The translations under genes and the position numbers were made by a program. Below, piece by piece: positions 47,486 through 57,339 of a stretch of 64,000 bases of DNA. The notes beneath the pieces are model-generated. The model made no database searches. It saw nothing but the letters and a program-made list of their open reading frames with translations, and was not told the DNA's origin. The stretch covers positions 1 through 64,000 of the forward strand of contig NZ_LHCF01000002.1 of assembly GCF_001277135.1 (NCBI RefSeq), read 5' to 3'. This DNA comes from Candidatus Phytoplasma pruni (GTDB taxonomy: Bacteria; Bacillota_I; Bacilli_A; Acholeplasmatales; Acholeplasmataceae). Numbering within the stretch: the stretch's first letter is position 1; each line of letters begins with the position of its first letter.

Positions 47486-48739
47486 TTAATTTTTGGCTAT
47501 ATAATTGACTAATGGAATATGAAATCGATAATCTTTAATTAAAGCTAATAATTTTATAAATATTTCTTCATATGTTTGTTGTATGAGTTGTTTTTCTTGA
47601 GTTTTGTTACTTCCTCTGGGCAATAATTTTAAAATAACATTATCGTAAAAACATAAAAATTCTTTATGAGAAGAAGTGAAAAGACCTGTTTGCGGATCGA
47701 CTCCTGGATAAGCTATATCATATTGATTTCCTGTTTCTGATTTCAAGCCTGAAAAAAATTGGGTATCAATTTCATTACCTTGTTGCTTTTCTTCATCTAA
47801 ATATATTTTCAAAGGGGAAAAGTTTAAAGTTATTTTTTCTTCTCCTATACCACCACTATTTAAAACATCATTAATGATATACCAATAATATTTTGCTTCC
47901 CAATAATCATTTGCTTCATTGCAATTTTCTTCATTGCGTTCAGCTTTTTCTGGTATTATACTCAAGCACATATTCATATTTTGCGAAGGATCTTGTGTAT
48001 TATTGATTTTATCAACTATTTGCATTTTGATTTGATTTTCTGGTAAATTATTTTTATTAATAAAAGTAGTGAATAAATGTTTTATTTGTTTTAAAATTGA
48101 ATCAGTTAAATCTTTTAATTTTGTTTCTTCTAAATATTCTTCTAAATCTTCTTCTTGAAACAATAAATTTAATTTATAATTCTCTTGTTTTTGTTCAGTA
48201 GTTAAATCATCCCAAGCTTGTTGTAATAAGTTTAGAGCTTTGTCTTCATCAAAACCGTCATTTTCTAATTTATCGTCTTTATATGCTTTAGCATCTTCTT
48301 CGTTAAAAGGGAAATTTTTTGCAGGAAAATAAACATGATTATCGTTGAAAAAAGCTTTGGTAAATAACACTGGAGATGATGATAATTTGAAATTATCATT
48401 TGTTTGTTCTAAATTTTTTCTATTTAAAGAGTGATAAATACTTTTGCGGAAATTTATGTTTTTAGTTAAAGCGTTTGTATATTTATCATTTGACAAAAAA
48501 CTTAAAAAAATTAAAAGACCGCTGTCTGCAACTTTTTCATTTAAAATCTTTAAAGCGGTTTGTTCTTTTTCTGGTGTTGTATTTGAAATAACACTTGTGG
48601 AAGAACTTTCGTCCTTATTGTCTTTAATAAAACTTTTAACTCCGAAAAAAACGCCAACTATCAGCAAAATCCCTAATAATCCTATTGCTACTAACGTTAT
48701 TATTTTCTTATGTTTCCGAATAAATTCTTTATAATTCAT
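47486..48739 (-). CDS. membrane-anchored protein, possibly derived from a peptide-binding (OppA/DppA) protein
   Basis: This 417-residue protein has a basic N-terminus and one helix (ITLVAIGLLGILLIVGVFFG), then an acidic extracytoplasmic part. The segments NINFRKSIYHSLNRKNLEQ and DEDKALNLLQQAWDDL recall the second half of family 5 peptide-binding proteins (FRKAI...INR; YDPEKAKQLL). The first domain of such proteins (about 250 residues) is absent, so it may not bind peptide. There is no lipobox Cys. No permease or ATPase is adjacent. The call is tentative; an unknown secreted protein is the alternative. Confidence 0.45.
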   Translation of the reverse strand: MNYKEFIRKHKKIITLVAIGLLGILLIVGVFFGVKSFIKDNKDESSSTSVISNTTPEKEQTALKILNEKVADSGLLIFLSFLSNDKYTNALTKNINFRKSIYHSLNRKNLEQTNDNFKLSSSPVLFTKAFFNDNHVYFPAKNFPFNEEDAKAYKDDKLENDGFDEDKALNLLQQAWDDLTTEQKQENYKLNLLFQEEDLEEYLEETKLKDLTDSILKQIKHLFTTFINKNNLPENQIKMQIVDKINNTQDPSQNMNMCLSIIPEKAERNEENCNEANDYWEAKYYWYIINDVLNSGGIGEEKITLNFSPLKIYLDEEKQQGNEIDTQFFSGLKSETGNQYDIAYPGVDPQTGLFTSSHKEFLCFYDNVILKLLPRGSNKTQEKQLIQQTYEEIFIKLLALIKDYRFHIPLVNYIAKN

Positions 48740-49618
48740 TTCTTTTTTAACCTTTCTTCATTTTCTTCATTTTGGAATTAATTTTTAATAATTTAGAAAA
48801 TTAAATTATTAAAAATTATTATACACAAAAAAAAAAAAAACAAGTCTTAGCGAGTTAATTTCGTTCTGCCCAACAAGAAAAAGATGAAAAAAATTACCAT
48901 TTTTGATATAATGAAAATATGAAAAAAGAGGACCAAAAAAGGTAAAAACCATTTTAAAGCATTTTTCAAGAATAATTTATCTTTTTCAAAAGAGAAAAAA
49001 AACCTAGAGAACTATTTTTTAAAAGAGTTGTAGGACTTGTTATCAGATGATTTTCTATGAGAAGATATAATAATCTTTCCTTGTGTTAAATGTACTTAAC
49101 TAATTATTAATTATTAATTAATGGAGGGAATTATGTTATTATTATAATATTAGCATATTTTTTTATGAAGCAATAAAGTTCCTTAAAAAAAGTTTTTCTT
49201 TTTCTTATTGGTCTTAATTATTGGACTTTTGTGAAAAAATAAAAATATAAAAAACAGCTAATTTAGACCCATAAATAATTTTTTTAAATTTCTTTAGAAG
49301 GTTGTTTTTTATCAAAAATATTTCTTTTAAAAAAATGTTTTTCTCCCAGAAAAGAGATATTATTAATTTAAGGGTTGGTTTGTATTATTAAACACTAAAT
49401 AAAACTATTAAAAAAGGTTTGAATTAAACTAATTAAACCAATAAAGAGCAAATTAATCATTACTTTTTTCTTTTCATAAAAGAGGTAATGCTCATTAATA
49501 TTAAAAAAGAGCAAAAAAACTTAATTTTTAATATTATTAAAATAGATATTAATTTTTATTCAATTAATAAAAATAAAAATAATCGATAAATTATTTTTTC
49601 AAGAAAGGTTATATAAAC
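48740..49618. other. long gap upstream of secA with a decayed ORF
   Basis: On the plus strand an extended -10 (TGATATAAT, about 48908-48916) leads into an eight-codon frame (from 48919) that stops at once. A shifted frame gives KGKNHFKAFFKNNLSFSKEK and, after two in-frame stops, EDIIIFPCVKCT, so it is a dead gene of unknown type. At about 49122 a good ribosome site (GGAGGG) leads to a four-codon frame. The rest up to secA is A+T-rich and holds only the hairpin at 49446-49493. Confidence 0.4.
49446..49493 (+). promoter_or_regulatory. hairpin with alternative pairing in the secA leader
   Basis: CATTAC (49458-49463) pairs with GTAATG (49485-49490), with an inner stem CTTTT/AAAAG closed by loop CAT. 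GAGC (49446-49449) and GCTC (49490-49493) can pair as an outer or competing stem. It lies about 125 bases before secA. It could be a leader structure or a leftover terminator. Confidence 0.35.
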
Positions 49619-52126
49619 ATGTTAAGTTTTATTAAAAAATTATTTGATTCTTCCAATAAATATTTAAAAAAAGCGAAAGTAACAAGTACTAAAATTGAAA
49701 AATTAGAAGAAGAGATGCAACGACTAAAAGATGAAGATTTTCCTAAAGAAACCGAAAAATTAAAACAACGTTTTCAAGAAGGTGCTTCTTTAGATAGTTT
49801 ATTAGTGGAAGCTTACGCTTTAGCGAGAGAAGCTTCCAGAAGAGTAACTGGTTTAACACCTTATTACGTACAACTTTTAGGTTCTATCGTTTTACATCAA
49901 GGACAAATAGCCGAAATGAAAACAGGAGAAGGTAAAACTTTAACTTCTGTTTTACCAGCTTATTTAAACGCTTTAAGTGGCAATTCAGTTCATATCGTGA
50001 CAGTTAATGAATATTTAGCTAGTCGTGAAGCCGAAGGGAAAATAGGCGATATTTTCCGTTTTTTAGGCATGACTGTAGGTTTAAATACTAAAGATAAAAC
50101 CATTCCCGAAAAACAATTAGCTTATCAAGCCGATATTCTTTATTCTACTAATAGTGAATTAGGTTTCGATTATTTAAGAGATAATATGGAAACTGATATT
50201 AATAATTTAATGATGCATCGTGATTATAACTACGTTATTATTGATGAAATAGACTCTATTTTAATTGATGAAGCCAGAACTCCTTTAATTATTTCGAGCA
50301 ACACTCAACAAGGTAAAAAGTTTTACCGTGATGCTGATCGTTTCGTAAAAAGCTTAAAACCAGAACATTATATGATCGATTTAGAATCTAAAACTATCGA
50401 ATTAACTGAAGAAGGCGTACGAAAAGCTGAAGCTTTTTTCCAATTAACTAATTTATACAATAATTCTCACTCTTTGTTATTACACCACATTAAAAATAGT
50501 TTAAAAGCCGGTTTTATTATGGAAAAAAATAAAGATTATTTAGTGGATAAAGGACAAGTCTTAATTATTGACCAATTCACTGGTAGGATTTTAAATGGTC
50601 GTCAATTCAGCGATGGTTTACATCAAGCGATCGAAGCTAAAGAAGGATGTGTTATTAAAGAAGAAACAGAAGTTTCCGCTACTATTACTTACCAAAATTT
50701 CTTTAGAATTTACCGTAAAATGTCAGGTATGACAGGAACAGCTAAAACAGAAGAAAAAGAATTTGTTAATATTTATAAAATGAAAGTAGTGGAAATTCCT
50801 ACTAATAAACCAATGATTAGAGAAGACGCTCCTGATTATGTTTTCGCTTCTGCTGAAAAAAAATGGCAAGCTTTATTAGGCGAAATTGAAAAAAGGCATG
50901 CTAGACAACAACCTATTTTAATAATCGGAACATCAACAGTGGAAGTTTCTGAAGAAATATCTAAATATTTGAAAAAAAGAAAAATTAAACATGAAGTTCT
51001 TAACGCTAAAAACCACTCTAAAGAGGCAGAAATTATCGCTAAAGCCGGACATAAAGGTTCTATCACTATCGCTACTAATATGGCTGGTCGTGGGACTGAT
51101 ATCCGTTTAGGCGAAGGAGTAGTTGAATTAGGTGGATTAGCTGTTTTGGGGACCGAAAGGAACGAGGCACGTAGAATCGATAACCAATTAAGAGGACGTG
51201 CCGGACGTCAAGGAGACCCGGGTTTTTCCCGTTTTTTCGTTTCCGCTGATGATGATTTAGTGAAACGTTTTGGCAGTAACAGAATGCAAAGAATTATCGC
51301 TATGTTACAAAACAACAGCGATTCTGATGAACCTATCACTTTAAAAATGTTTAGTAATTTTGTGACTAATATTCAGAAAAAAATCGAATCTTCTAATTAT
51401 GATTACCGTAAATTTGTTTTACAATTTGATTCTGTTTTAAGATTACAAAGAGAAATCATTTACCAACAAAGAAAAGAAATTTTAAAATCTGAAGAAGTAG
51501 ATGTTTTAGCTGTAAACCTAATGAATAAAACTTTAAACAGTAATATTGATTACTTTTTAAAAAATAAAATGACCAATAAAGATGATGAAGGTATTAAAGA
51601 ATTTATAACTTATTTAGAAACTTTATTTTTCCTTCCCAATACTTTTACGGTCCAAGATTTCCAAACTCAAGAAGAACCACGTTCTCTTTTGACTTCTAAA
51701 GAAATAGAAGAAGTAGTGCAAAAAAAAGTAACGACTTTCTTGGAAGAGCAAAAAGCTAAATTACAAGTTATTGATGATAAGCAGTATTTTTATGTTTTAA
51801 GATACATTATGCTACAAAAAATAGATTCTTATTTCAAACGTCATATTAATGATATGAATATTTTGAGAAGAGGAATTAATTTTTTAAGTTACGGTCAACA
51901 AAACTCCTTAGTAGTTTACCAAGAAGAAGGGCAAAAGTTTTTCAACCAAATGATCGAAAATATCGCTCTTGATGTAACAAAAACTATTTTAAAAAGTTCC
52001 ACTTTAACCGACCAATTAGTGGAATCATTTCAAGAAAAATTAATTTTCAACCGTCCTGTTTCTAAAAACAATACTGCGAAAAGGAAAAATAGAAAAGTTA
52101 GAGGTTCTAGAAAACCTTGGAATTAA
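49619..52126 (+). CDS. secA: preprotein translocase ATPase SecA
   Basis: SecA, 835 residues. It has Walker A GEGKTLT near residue 102, DEAD-like [17 protein letters not shown], the preprotein-binding insert, and NBD2 with GTDIRLG and the arginine finger in [13 protein letters not shown]. The C-terminal zinc tail (CxCx8CH/C) is absent; the protein ends in a basic tail ([15 protein letters not shown]). AAGAAAGG lies 10 bases before the ATG. It works with SecY and SecE. In phytoplasmas this route also exports host-acting effectors. Confidence 0.97.
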   Translation: MLSFIKKLFDSSNKYLKKAKVTSTKIEKLEEEMQRLKDEDFPKETEKLKQRFQEGASLDSLLVEAYALAREASRRVTGLTPYYVQLLGSIVLHQGQIAEMKTGEGKTLTSVLPAYLNALSGNSVHIVTVNEYLASREAEGKIGDIFRFLGMTVGLNTKDKTIPEKQLAYQADILYSTNSELGFDYLRDNMETDINNLMMHRDYNYVIIDEIDSILIDEARTPLIISSNTQQGKKFYRDADRFVKSLKPEHYMIDLESKTIELTEEGVRKAEAFFQLTNLYNNSHSLLLHHIKNSLKAGFIMEKNKDYLVDKGQVLIIDQFTGRILNGRQFSDGLHQAIEAKEGCVIKEETEVSATITYQNFFRIYRKMSGMTGTAKTEEKEFVNIYKMKVVEIPTNKPMIREDAPDYVFASAEKKWQALLGEIEKRHARQQPILIIGTSTVEVSEEISKYLKKRKIKHEVLNAKNHSKEAEIIAKAGHKGSITIATNMAGRGTDIRLGEGVVELGGLAVLGTERNEARRIDNQLRGRAGRQGDPGFSRFFVSADDDLVKRFGSNRMQRIIAMLQNNSDSDEPITLKMFSNFVTNIQKKIESSNYDYRKFVLQFDSVLRLQREIIYQQRKEILKSEEVDVLAVNLMNKTLNSNIDYFLKNKMTNKDDEGIKEFITYLETLFFLPNTFTVQDFQTQEEPRSLLTSKEIEEVVQKKVTTFLEEQKAKLQVIDDKQYFYVLRYIMLQKIDSYFKRHINDMNILRRGINFLSYGQQNSLVVYQEEGQKFFNQMIENIALDVTKTILKSSTLTDQLVESFQEKLIFNRPVSKNNTAKRKNRKVRGSRKPWN

Positions 52127-52423
52127 ACTTTTTTATACCCCAAAAATGAACATCATTTAAAACAGTCTTTTAAAGGAGTTTTTATTTTCTGAAAATATTT
52201 TTAGTATTTATGGCAAAGGGTATTGTCCGATAGAAGGAAAATAAAATGAATAAAAACGAAAAGATAAAACCTATATGTTCCTTATAAAAATAATCATTTT
52301 TTAGATTTAGTTAATAAAAAACAAAACTCACTTTTAACATTTAAAGCCGAATGTAATTCAAATACCTGCTTTAGAAGGTGGAGCTGGTTTAAAAGAAAGA
52401 TTTTTTTATGCCGCACTTGTTAA
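52127..52423 (+). other. decayed 5' part of a methyltransferase-region gene
   Basis: No full reading frame is present. Short in-frame pieces appear in all three frames, for example GGAGLKERFFYAALVKIKF around 52380-52435. They may be the broken N-terminal half of the methyltransferase whose end is seen at 52424-52684, but the match is too weak to name. Confidence 0.35.
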
Positions 52424-52684
52424 AATAAAATTTTACCATCCAAAGAGTTAAAAAAACATTTAAAACATGATACAATAGTTCATCCTACGCAAAAACCTCA
52501 ATTCTTAACTGAAAAACTGATTAATTCAGTTATTAAAATAAAAACACCAGGAAATGTTTTAATCCCTTTTATGGATTTTGGTTCAGAATTATTAGTAGCT
52601 AAAAGGATGAATTTAAATTATATCGGCATTGAAATAAATCCTAATTATGTGTTTTTAACTGAAGAGGTTTTGAAGAATGTATAA
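52424..52684 (+). pseudogene. DNA N6-adenine/N4-cytosine methyltransferase, C-terminal fragment
   Basis: An 87-codon frame without a start ends at 52684. It has the signature HPTQKPQFLTEKLI followed by GNVLIPFMDFGSELLVAKR and NYIGIEINPNYV. This is the C-terminal part of a beta-type methyltransferase, where the SAM motif is normally DPFMGSGTT; here it reads IPFMDFGSE. The catalytic DPPY/SPPY motif is not found upstream. With the hsdS remnant at 5257, it shows that restriction-modification systems were once present. Confidence 0.75.
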
Positions 52685-53534
52685 ATTAATTCTTCAAATG
52701 TTGAACAATTTGGAAGCAAAATTAAAAAAATTTCATAATCTTTTTGATTATGCAAGTTGAAGCTCTTTACAATTAGAAGAATTAATTGTAAAAAGAATTC
52801 AAGAATATTCTTCGAATTTTGATAAGATCGAATGGGGTTCTGCAACAGTCGCAATGTAGAACATGAATTTTGATTAACGGCAAAACTCGTATTCAAATTA
52901 AATTTGGCAAAAAAAAAAAAACTAAATTAGTTTTTTTCTGGCCATAGGTTAAGTAGATTTAATGGCTATTTTAAACAAATTAATAATTTTCTGAATGGAT
53001 TTGATTATTCATTAATAGCCATCCCTTACAAAAGAAAAGAAATGAAAAATGGTAAAAAATATTTTTACGAAGTTATGCAATTTCAAAATGATATATTAAA
53101 AATTTCTGAAAACGATTCATGGGTTAAAAAAGGTAAAAGGGCATCGATTAACTAATTCTCATGGAGTGGTTTTTTCAATATATCCTTCAATGAGTTGGCA
53201 AATTTGGCGGCACATTCCTTTATATTTAACCCCCCACAAAGACTTATATGATTGAAATTTAAAAAAAATTATTAAACAAAAAAAACTATATGATAAATAT
53301 TTAATTATTAAGATATGATGTAGGTTTTTCTTTTCTTACGATTCCCCAAGCGATGACAAAATTTTCAGATAAAAATTAAAAATAATTTGCTTTCTTATGA
53401 AAAAGAAGTTTTGCTTAATGTTAGTATTTTTTTAAAATTAGAATATTTGCAAATGTTCTAATTTTAAAAAGAAACTTTTGATAAACCTTCATTGCATAAA
53501 AAAGGACAAAATTTTTAATACGGAGAAAAACGAA
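52685..53534 (+). pseudogene. decayed gene downstream of the methyltransferase remnant, possibly the partner restriction enzyme
   Basis: Pieces of coding sequence appear in several frames and are broken by many stops: LQLEELIVKRIQEYSSNF (about 52760), FNGYFKQINNFLNGFDYSLI then AIPYKRKEMKNGKKYFYEVM (about 52960-53070), and in a shifted frame HRLTNSHGVVFSIYPSMSWQ then IWRHIPLYLTP. The aromatic, charged makeup and the place behind a methyltransferase suggest a former type II endonuclease, but I recognise no family. The end of the stretch is the prfB leader. Confidence 0.4.
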
Positions 53535-54635
53535 ATGGAAAGATATGAAATTAATCAAACTCTAACCACTTTGCAAACTGTTTTGCACAATTTAGAACAA
53601 AAAATAGATTTAGAAGACAAGAAAAAACAAATAAACGATTTAATGGCTTTAATGGAAAAACCTAATTTTTGGACTGAAAATAAAGACGCTATTGATATTA
53701 GTCAAAAACTTCATCAACTAAAAAATAAAATTTCTAATTTTAATTCTTTAAAGAAAAAATACGATGATTTGGCGACTTTATTTGAACTAGTAGAAAATGA
53801 AAACGATAATGATTTTCTTTTCCTTATTGCAGAGTTAAAACAAATTCAAAAAGAAATTAAAGATTTTGAAATTGAAGTTTTATTGAATCAACCTTATGAC
53901 GAAAATAACGCTATTTTAATTTTACATTCAGGCGCTGGCGGAACCGAGTCGCAAGATTGGTGTGAAATGTTAACACGAATGTACCAAAAGTACGCTCAAA
54001 GAAAAAAATTTCAATACGAAATTCTTCATTCTCAACAAGGCGAAGAAGCAGGTTTAAAAACGGCGACTATCTTAATTAAAGGTCCGTACGCTTACGGATA
54101 TTTAAAAGCCGAAAGAGGTGTTCATCGTTTGGTGAGAGTATCTCCTTTTGATTCCGGCGCAAGAAGACACACTTCTTTTGCTTCTTGTGAGGTTTTACCT
54201 GAAATTAACGAAGATATTCAAATTGAGATTAAAGATGAAGATATCAAAGTAGATGTTTATCGCAGTAGTGGTGCTGGCGGACAACATGTTAATACGACGG
54301 ATTCTGCGGTAAGAATTACTCATTTACCGACCAACACTGTTGTGACTTGTCAAAACGAAAGAAGTCAAATTAAAAATAGAGAAAAAGCTTTACAAATTTT
54401 AAAAACCAAATTATTGCAAATAGCTTTAAAAGAACAAGAAGAAAGTAAAAAAAACTTTAACGGAGAACAAAAAGATATTAGTTGGGGTTCTCAGATTAGA
54501 AGTTATGTTTTTCACCCTTATCAAATGGTAAAAGACCATCGCACGAATTATGAATATTTTCAAATTGACGCTGTAATGGATGGTTTTTTAGATGATTTTA
54601 TTAACGCTTTTTTGAGGCAAAAAAACGATTCTTAA
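53535..54635 (+). CDS. prfB: peptide chain release factor 2
   Basis: RF2, 366 residues from the ATG at 53535 (GGAG 9 bases before; upstream in-frame ATG at 53478 is less likely). It has the catalytic GGQ in SGAGGQHVNTTDSAVR, the SPF recognition tripeptide in RVSPFDSGARRHT (stop codons UAA/UGA), and the RF signature HSGAGGTESQDW. RF2 in most bacteria is made through a +1 frameshift at a UGA near codon 25. Here the frame reads straight through with no UGA, so the autoregulation is lost. It fits an organism that still uses UGA as stop. Confidence 0.95.
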   Translation: MERYEINQTLTTLQTVLHNLEQKIDLEDKKKQINDLMALMEKPNFWTENKDAIDISQKLHQLKNKISNFNSLKKKYDDLATLFELVENENDNDFLFLIAELKQIQKEIKDFEIEVLLNQPYDENNAILILHSGAGGTESQDWCEMLTRMYQKYAQRKKFQYEILHSQQGEEAGLKTATILIKGPYAYGYLKAERGVHRLVRVSPFDSGARRHTSFASCEVLPEINEDIQIEIKDEDIKVDVYRSSGAGGQHVNTTDSAVRITHLPTNTVVTCQNERSQIKNREKALQILKTKLLQIALKEQEESKKNFNGEQKDISWGSQIRSYVFHPYQMVKDHRTNYEYFQIDAVMDGFLDDFINAFLRQKNDS

Positions 54636-54702
54636 TAATAAAAAAACCTCATTAGAAAGGAGTATAAAACGATTATTCAATCTTTTTATATAATAATTAT
54701 TT

Positions 54703-55428
54703 ATGGACGCCAATATTTCCAACAAGAAAAATAACATTAAAAAATGGACAAGTTTGATTTTAAATGATATTGTCTTATCTATCGCTATTTATTTCTTTTT
54801 AATTTCTACTAATTTAAACATAGGAGGAATGGATGGCTTAGCTATGTTGATGGAAAAATTGGTTAAACCCTATTTATTTTCAAAAAGTTTTTCTAATATT
54901 TCTATTTTTATTTTCCTCGCTCAAGTATTTTCCTTAATAGTTGGTTGGAAAGCTTTTGGCAAAGAATTCTTCACTAAAACCGCTTTTTTAGTTATTATTT
55001 TAATTGTCAGCGTTCCTCTTTTTGATTTGTTAACTGGCGAGAATAAAGGCAAGATTTTTGATTTATTACATATAAAAAACATATACGTTCAATTAGTTAT
55101 TGCTTCTCTGATGAGCGGTCTTCTGATTGGAACTACGTTGGCAAACATTCGAAACCACGGTTATACTACTGGGGGAATGGATGTTTTTCATAAACTTTTA
55201 AAAGATAAGTTTAAAATTAATTTCATTATTATTTTATTTATGACTGATGGTGTTTTAGTTTCAATTGATTCTTTATTAAAAAGTATGGAAAATAAAAAAG
55301 AATTTGATGGAAAAGTTTTTTTGGAAACTGGGATTAGATTGTTATTGTCTTATATAACTATCACTATTATTGGTTATATCATGGAAAAGAAAAATAAAAT
55401 TAACGTTGATATTGCCGATAACAAATAA
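54703..55428 (+). CDS. YitT-family membrane protein (DUF161)
   Basis: This 241-residue protein has five to six predicted helices. The segments NIGGMDGLAMLMEKLV and HGYTTGGMDVFHKLLKDKFK match the YitT pattern (GG-x-GL and GGTDIIAK-like). Family members are probably transporters of unknown substrate. The C-terminal domain usual in YitT proteins (DUF2179) is missing. No ribosome site is seen right before the ATG; AAAGGAG lies about 45 bases upstream. Confidence 0.65.
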   Translation: MDANISNKKNNIKKWTSLILNDIVLSIAIYFFLISTNLNIGGMDGLAMLMEKLVKPYLFSKSFSNISIFIFLAQVFSLIVGWKAFGKEFFTKTAFLVIILIVSVPLFDLLTGENKGKIFDLLHIKNIYVQLVIASLMSGLLIGTTLANIRNHGYTTGGMDVFHKLLKDKFKINFIIILFMTDGVLVSIDSLLKSMENKKEFDGKVFLETGIRLLLSYITITIIGYIMEKKNKINVDIADNK

Positions 55429-55494
55429 AAAAGTCTTCAATTCTGAAAATAAAACACCGCATTAGAACTCAATATTAGGAAGGTTTTTCAACCC

Positions 55495-57306
55495 ATGTAT
55501 AACAACGGTTTTATTAAAATAGAATTATCCAATCCTGATTTGCACATCGGGAATCCCTTTAAGAATGCTGAAAGTATTCTTGAAGTTCTTAACCACAGCA
55601 AAGCTAGCTTTGTTTTATTTCCTGAATTATTTTTAAGTAGTTATACAGCTGGAGATTTATTTTTTGAAATTACTTTTTATCAGGAAGTTTTAGAATCTTT
55701 ACAATTTCTCATGGAAAAGACCGTTTTTGAAGGCGTTTATTTAGTAGGAATCCCTTTCTTTTTGGAAGAAGTTTTATTCAATGTCGCTGTGGTAATTCAA
55801 AAAGATAAAATTTTAGGCATTGTTCCTAAACACACTATTCCTAATTATAAAGAATTTAGCGAAAAAAGATGGTTTCATTCTGGCAAAACTATCCAAACAC
55901 AAGAGATTGATTTTTTAGGACAAAAAGTACCTGTCGGTAATATTTTGTTTATTAATAAACAATTCGATATCAGTTTTGGGGTGGAGATTTGTCAAGATTT
56001 ATGGACTATTGAATCTCCTAGTGATTTATTAGCTTTAAATGGAGCGGAATTGATTTTTAACTTATCTTCTTCTACCGAACATATCGGTAAAAAAGAAATG
56101 CGCAAAAACGCGGTTATTAATCATTCTCGTAAACATATTGGTGGTTATTTTTACACTAGTAGTGGAATTACAGAATCATCTACTGATGTTCTTTTTTCTA
56201 ATCATAAAATAGCCGCTGTTTTCGGTAATTTAATTGGTGAAAAAGATTTATTTAACCAAGATGATACTAGCTTAGTCGTTGATGTTTGCATTGATTCTAT
56301 CAAACACCAAAGAAGAATTGATACCACTTTAGGGGACCAAAAAATCGGCAAAGAATATCCTTTTTTTAAAGCTTATTTCGATATTAAAGAATATGATAAT
56401 TATGAATTTGAAAAACCTTTCTACCAAAAACCTTTCGTGGAAATGAATGATTTAGAGGAACAATTAAAACTAGCGAACCATATTCAGTTTTTATCTTTAC
56501 AAAGTAAATTATCGCATATTAAAAATGTGAAAGTGATTTTAAAATTAGCTTCGCGTTCGAACGAATTATTATCCCTTTTGGCGGTTATACAAAGTTTTCA
56601 AGCTAGTAAAAAAACACTAGATGATTTGATTGTGATTATGGAAGATGAAAAAGATTTTCAACCTGATTTTGTTGCATTGATTAAAAACTTTTTAAACAAC
56701 TTAGGGATTAAAAATATTCTTCTGGATAATGAGGTTCATCAACCTCAAGTTAAAGAGCAGTTTAGCAAAAAATTGATCCATCACGCTTTAAGTAAGTTTA
56801 CCCCAAATCCTCTGATGTTGGATGATTCACAAATTTTAGTGTTAGAAAGTGATAATTTGTCCGATACGGCTTTAGGAAAAGTAAGTGAAAGAATGGATTA
56901 TTACGATCAATTGTATAATGTTAATGTTGGTTTAAGCCAAACTTTCATGACTGAATTGATTTTTTTTCATTTGAATAAACCTATCATTCCTATTCCTCCT
57001 GAATTAAAAGTTTTTTACCAAGAACAGATAGAAAAATTTTTAACCCCTAATATCATCATAGAAGATTTTATTTTATATCATCATTTAAAAAATAATTTTT
57101 CTAAAGCAAAAATCGCTTTTTTAATTGAACACACTTTCGCTTTAAATGCGGAAGAAAGTTTAGTTTTAGTGCAAAATTATTTAAAAACTTTTTATCAGGT
57201 GCAATACAAAAGGCAACAAATGTCCCCAGGTCCTAAAATTTTAGAAAATAGCCTTTCACCGAGAACGGAATTTAAGTTACCTATTAATTTCCAACGAAAA
57301 GAGTGA
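55495..57306 (+). CDS. nadE: glutamine-dependent NAD synthetase homologue with degraded ATP site
   Basis: This 603-residue protein has the two-domain NadE layout. The nitrilase-like glutaminase domain keeps the triad Glu44 (FPELF), Lys112 (PKHT) and Cys166 (GVEICQDLW). The synthetase domain should have SGGLDS; residues 346-362 read VKVILKLASRSNELLSL, so the PP-loop is gone. TGDLSELALGW is changed to SDNLSDTALGK. The end (YKRQQMSPGPKILENSLSPR) is still NadE-like. It may be a pseudo-synthetase, an amidase, or an inactive relic kept in frame. The stop is TGA. mnmA follows 33 bases later. Confidence 0.85.
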   Translation: MYNNGFIKIELSNPDLHIGNPFKNAESILEVLNHSKASFVLFPELFLSSYTAGDLFFEITFYQEVLESLQFLMEKTVFEGVYLVGIPFFLEEVLFNVAVVIQKDKILGIVPKHTIPNYKEFSEKRWFHSGKTIQTQEIDFLGQKVPVGNILFINKQFDISFGVEICQDLWTIESPSDLLALNGAELIFNLSSSTEHIGKKEMRKNAVINHSRKHIGGYFYTSSGITESSTDVLFSNHKIAAVFGNLIGEKDLFNQDDTSLVVDVCIDSIKHQRRIDTTLGDQKIGKEYPFFKAYFDIKEYDNYEFEKPFYQKPFVEMNDLEEQLKLANHIQFLSLQSKLSHIKNVKVILKLASRSNELLSLLAVIQSFQASKKTLDDLIVIMEDEKDFQPDFVALIKNFLNNLGIKNILLDNEVHQPQVKEQFSKKLIHHALSKFTPNPLMLDDSQILVLESDNLSDTALGKVSERMDYYDQLYNVNVGLSQTFMTELIFFHLNKPIIPIPPELKVFYQEQIEKFLTPNIIIEDFILYHHLKNNFSKAKIAFLIEHTFALNAEESLVLVQNYLKTFYQVQYKRQQMSPGPKILENSLSPRTEFKLPINFQRKE

Positions 57307-57339
57307 AAAACAGAATTTATAGAAATAGAAGTATAAAAT

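Noticed and set aside
52645-52896. Minus-strand frame of 83 residues
   Set aside because: It lies opposite the decayed methyltransferase and following remnant and has no recognisable domain or ribosome site.
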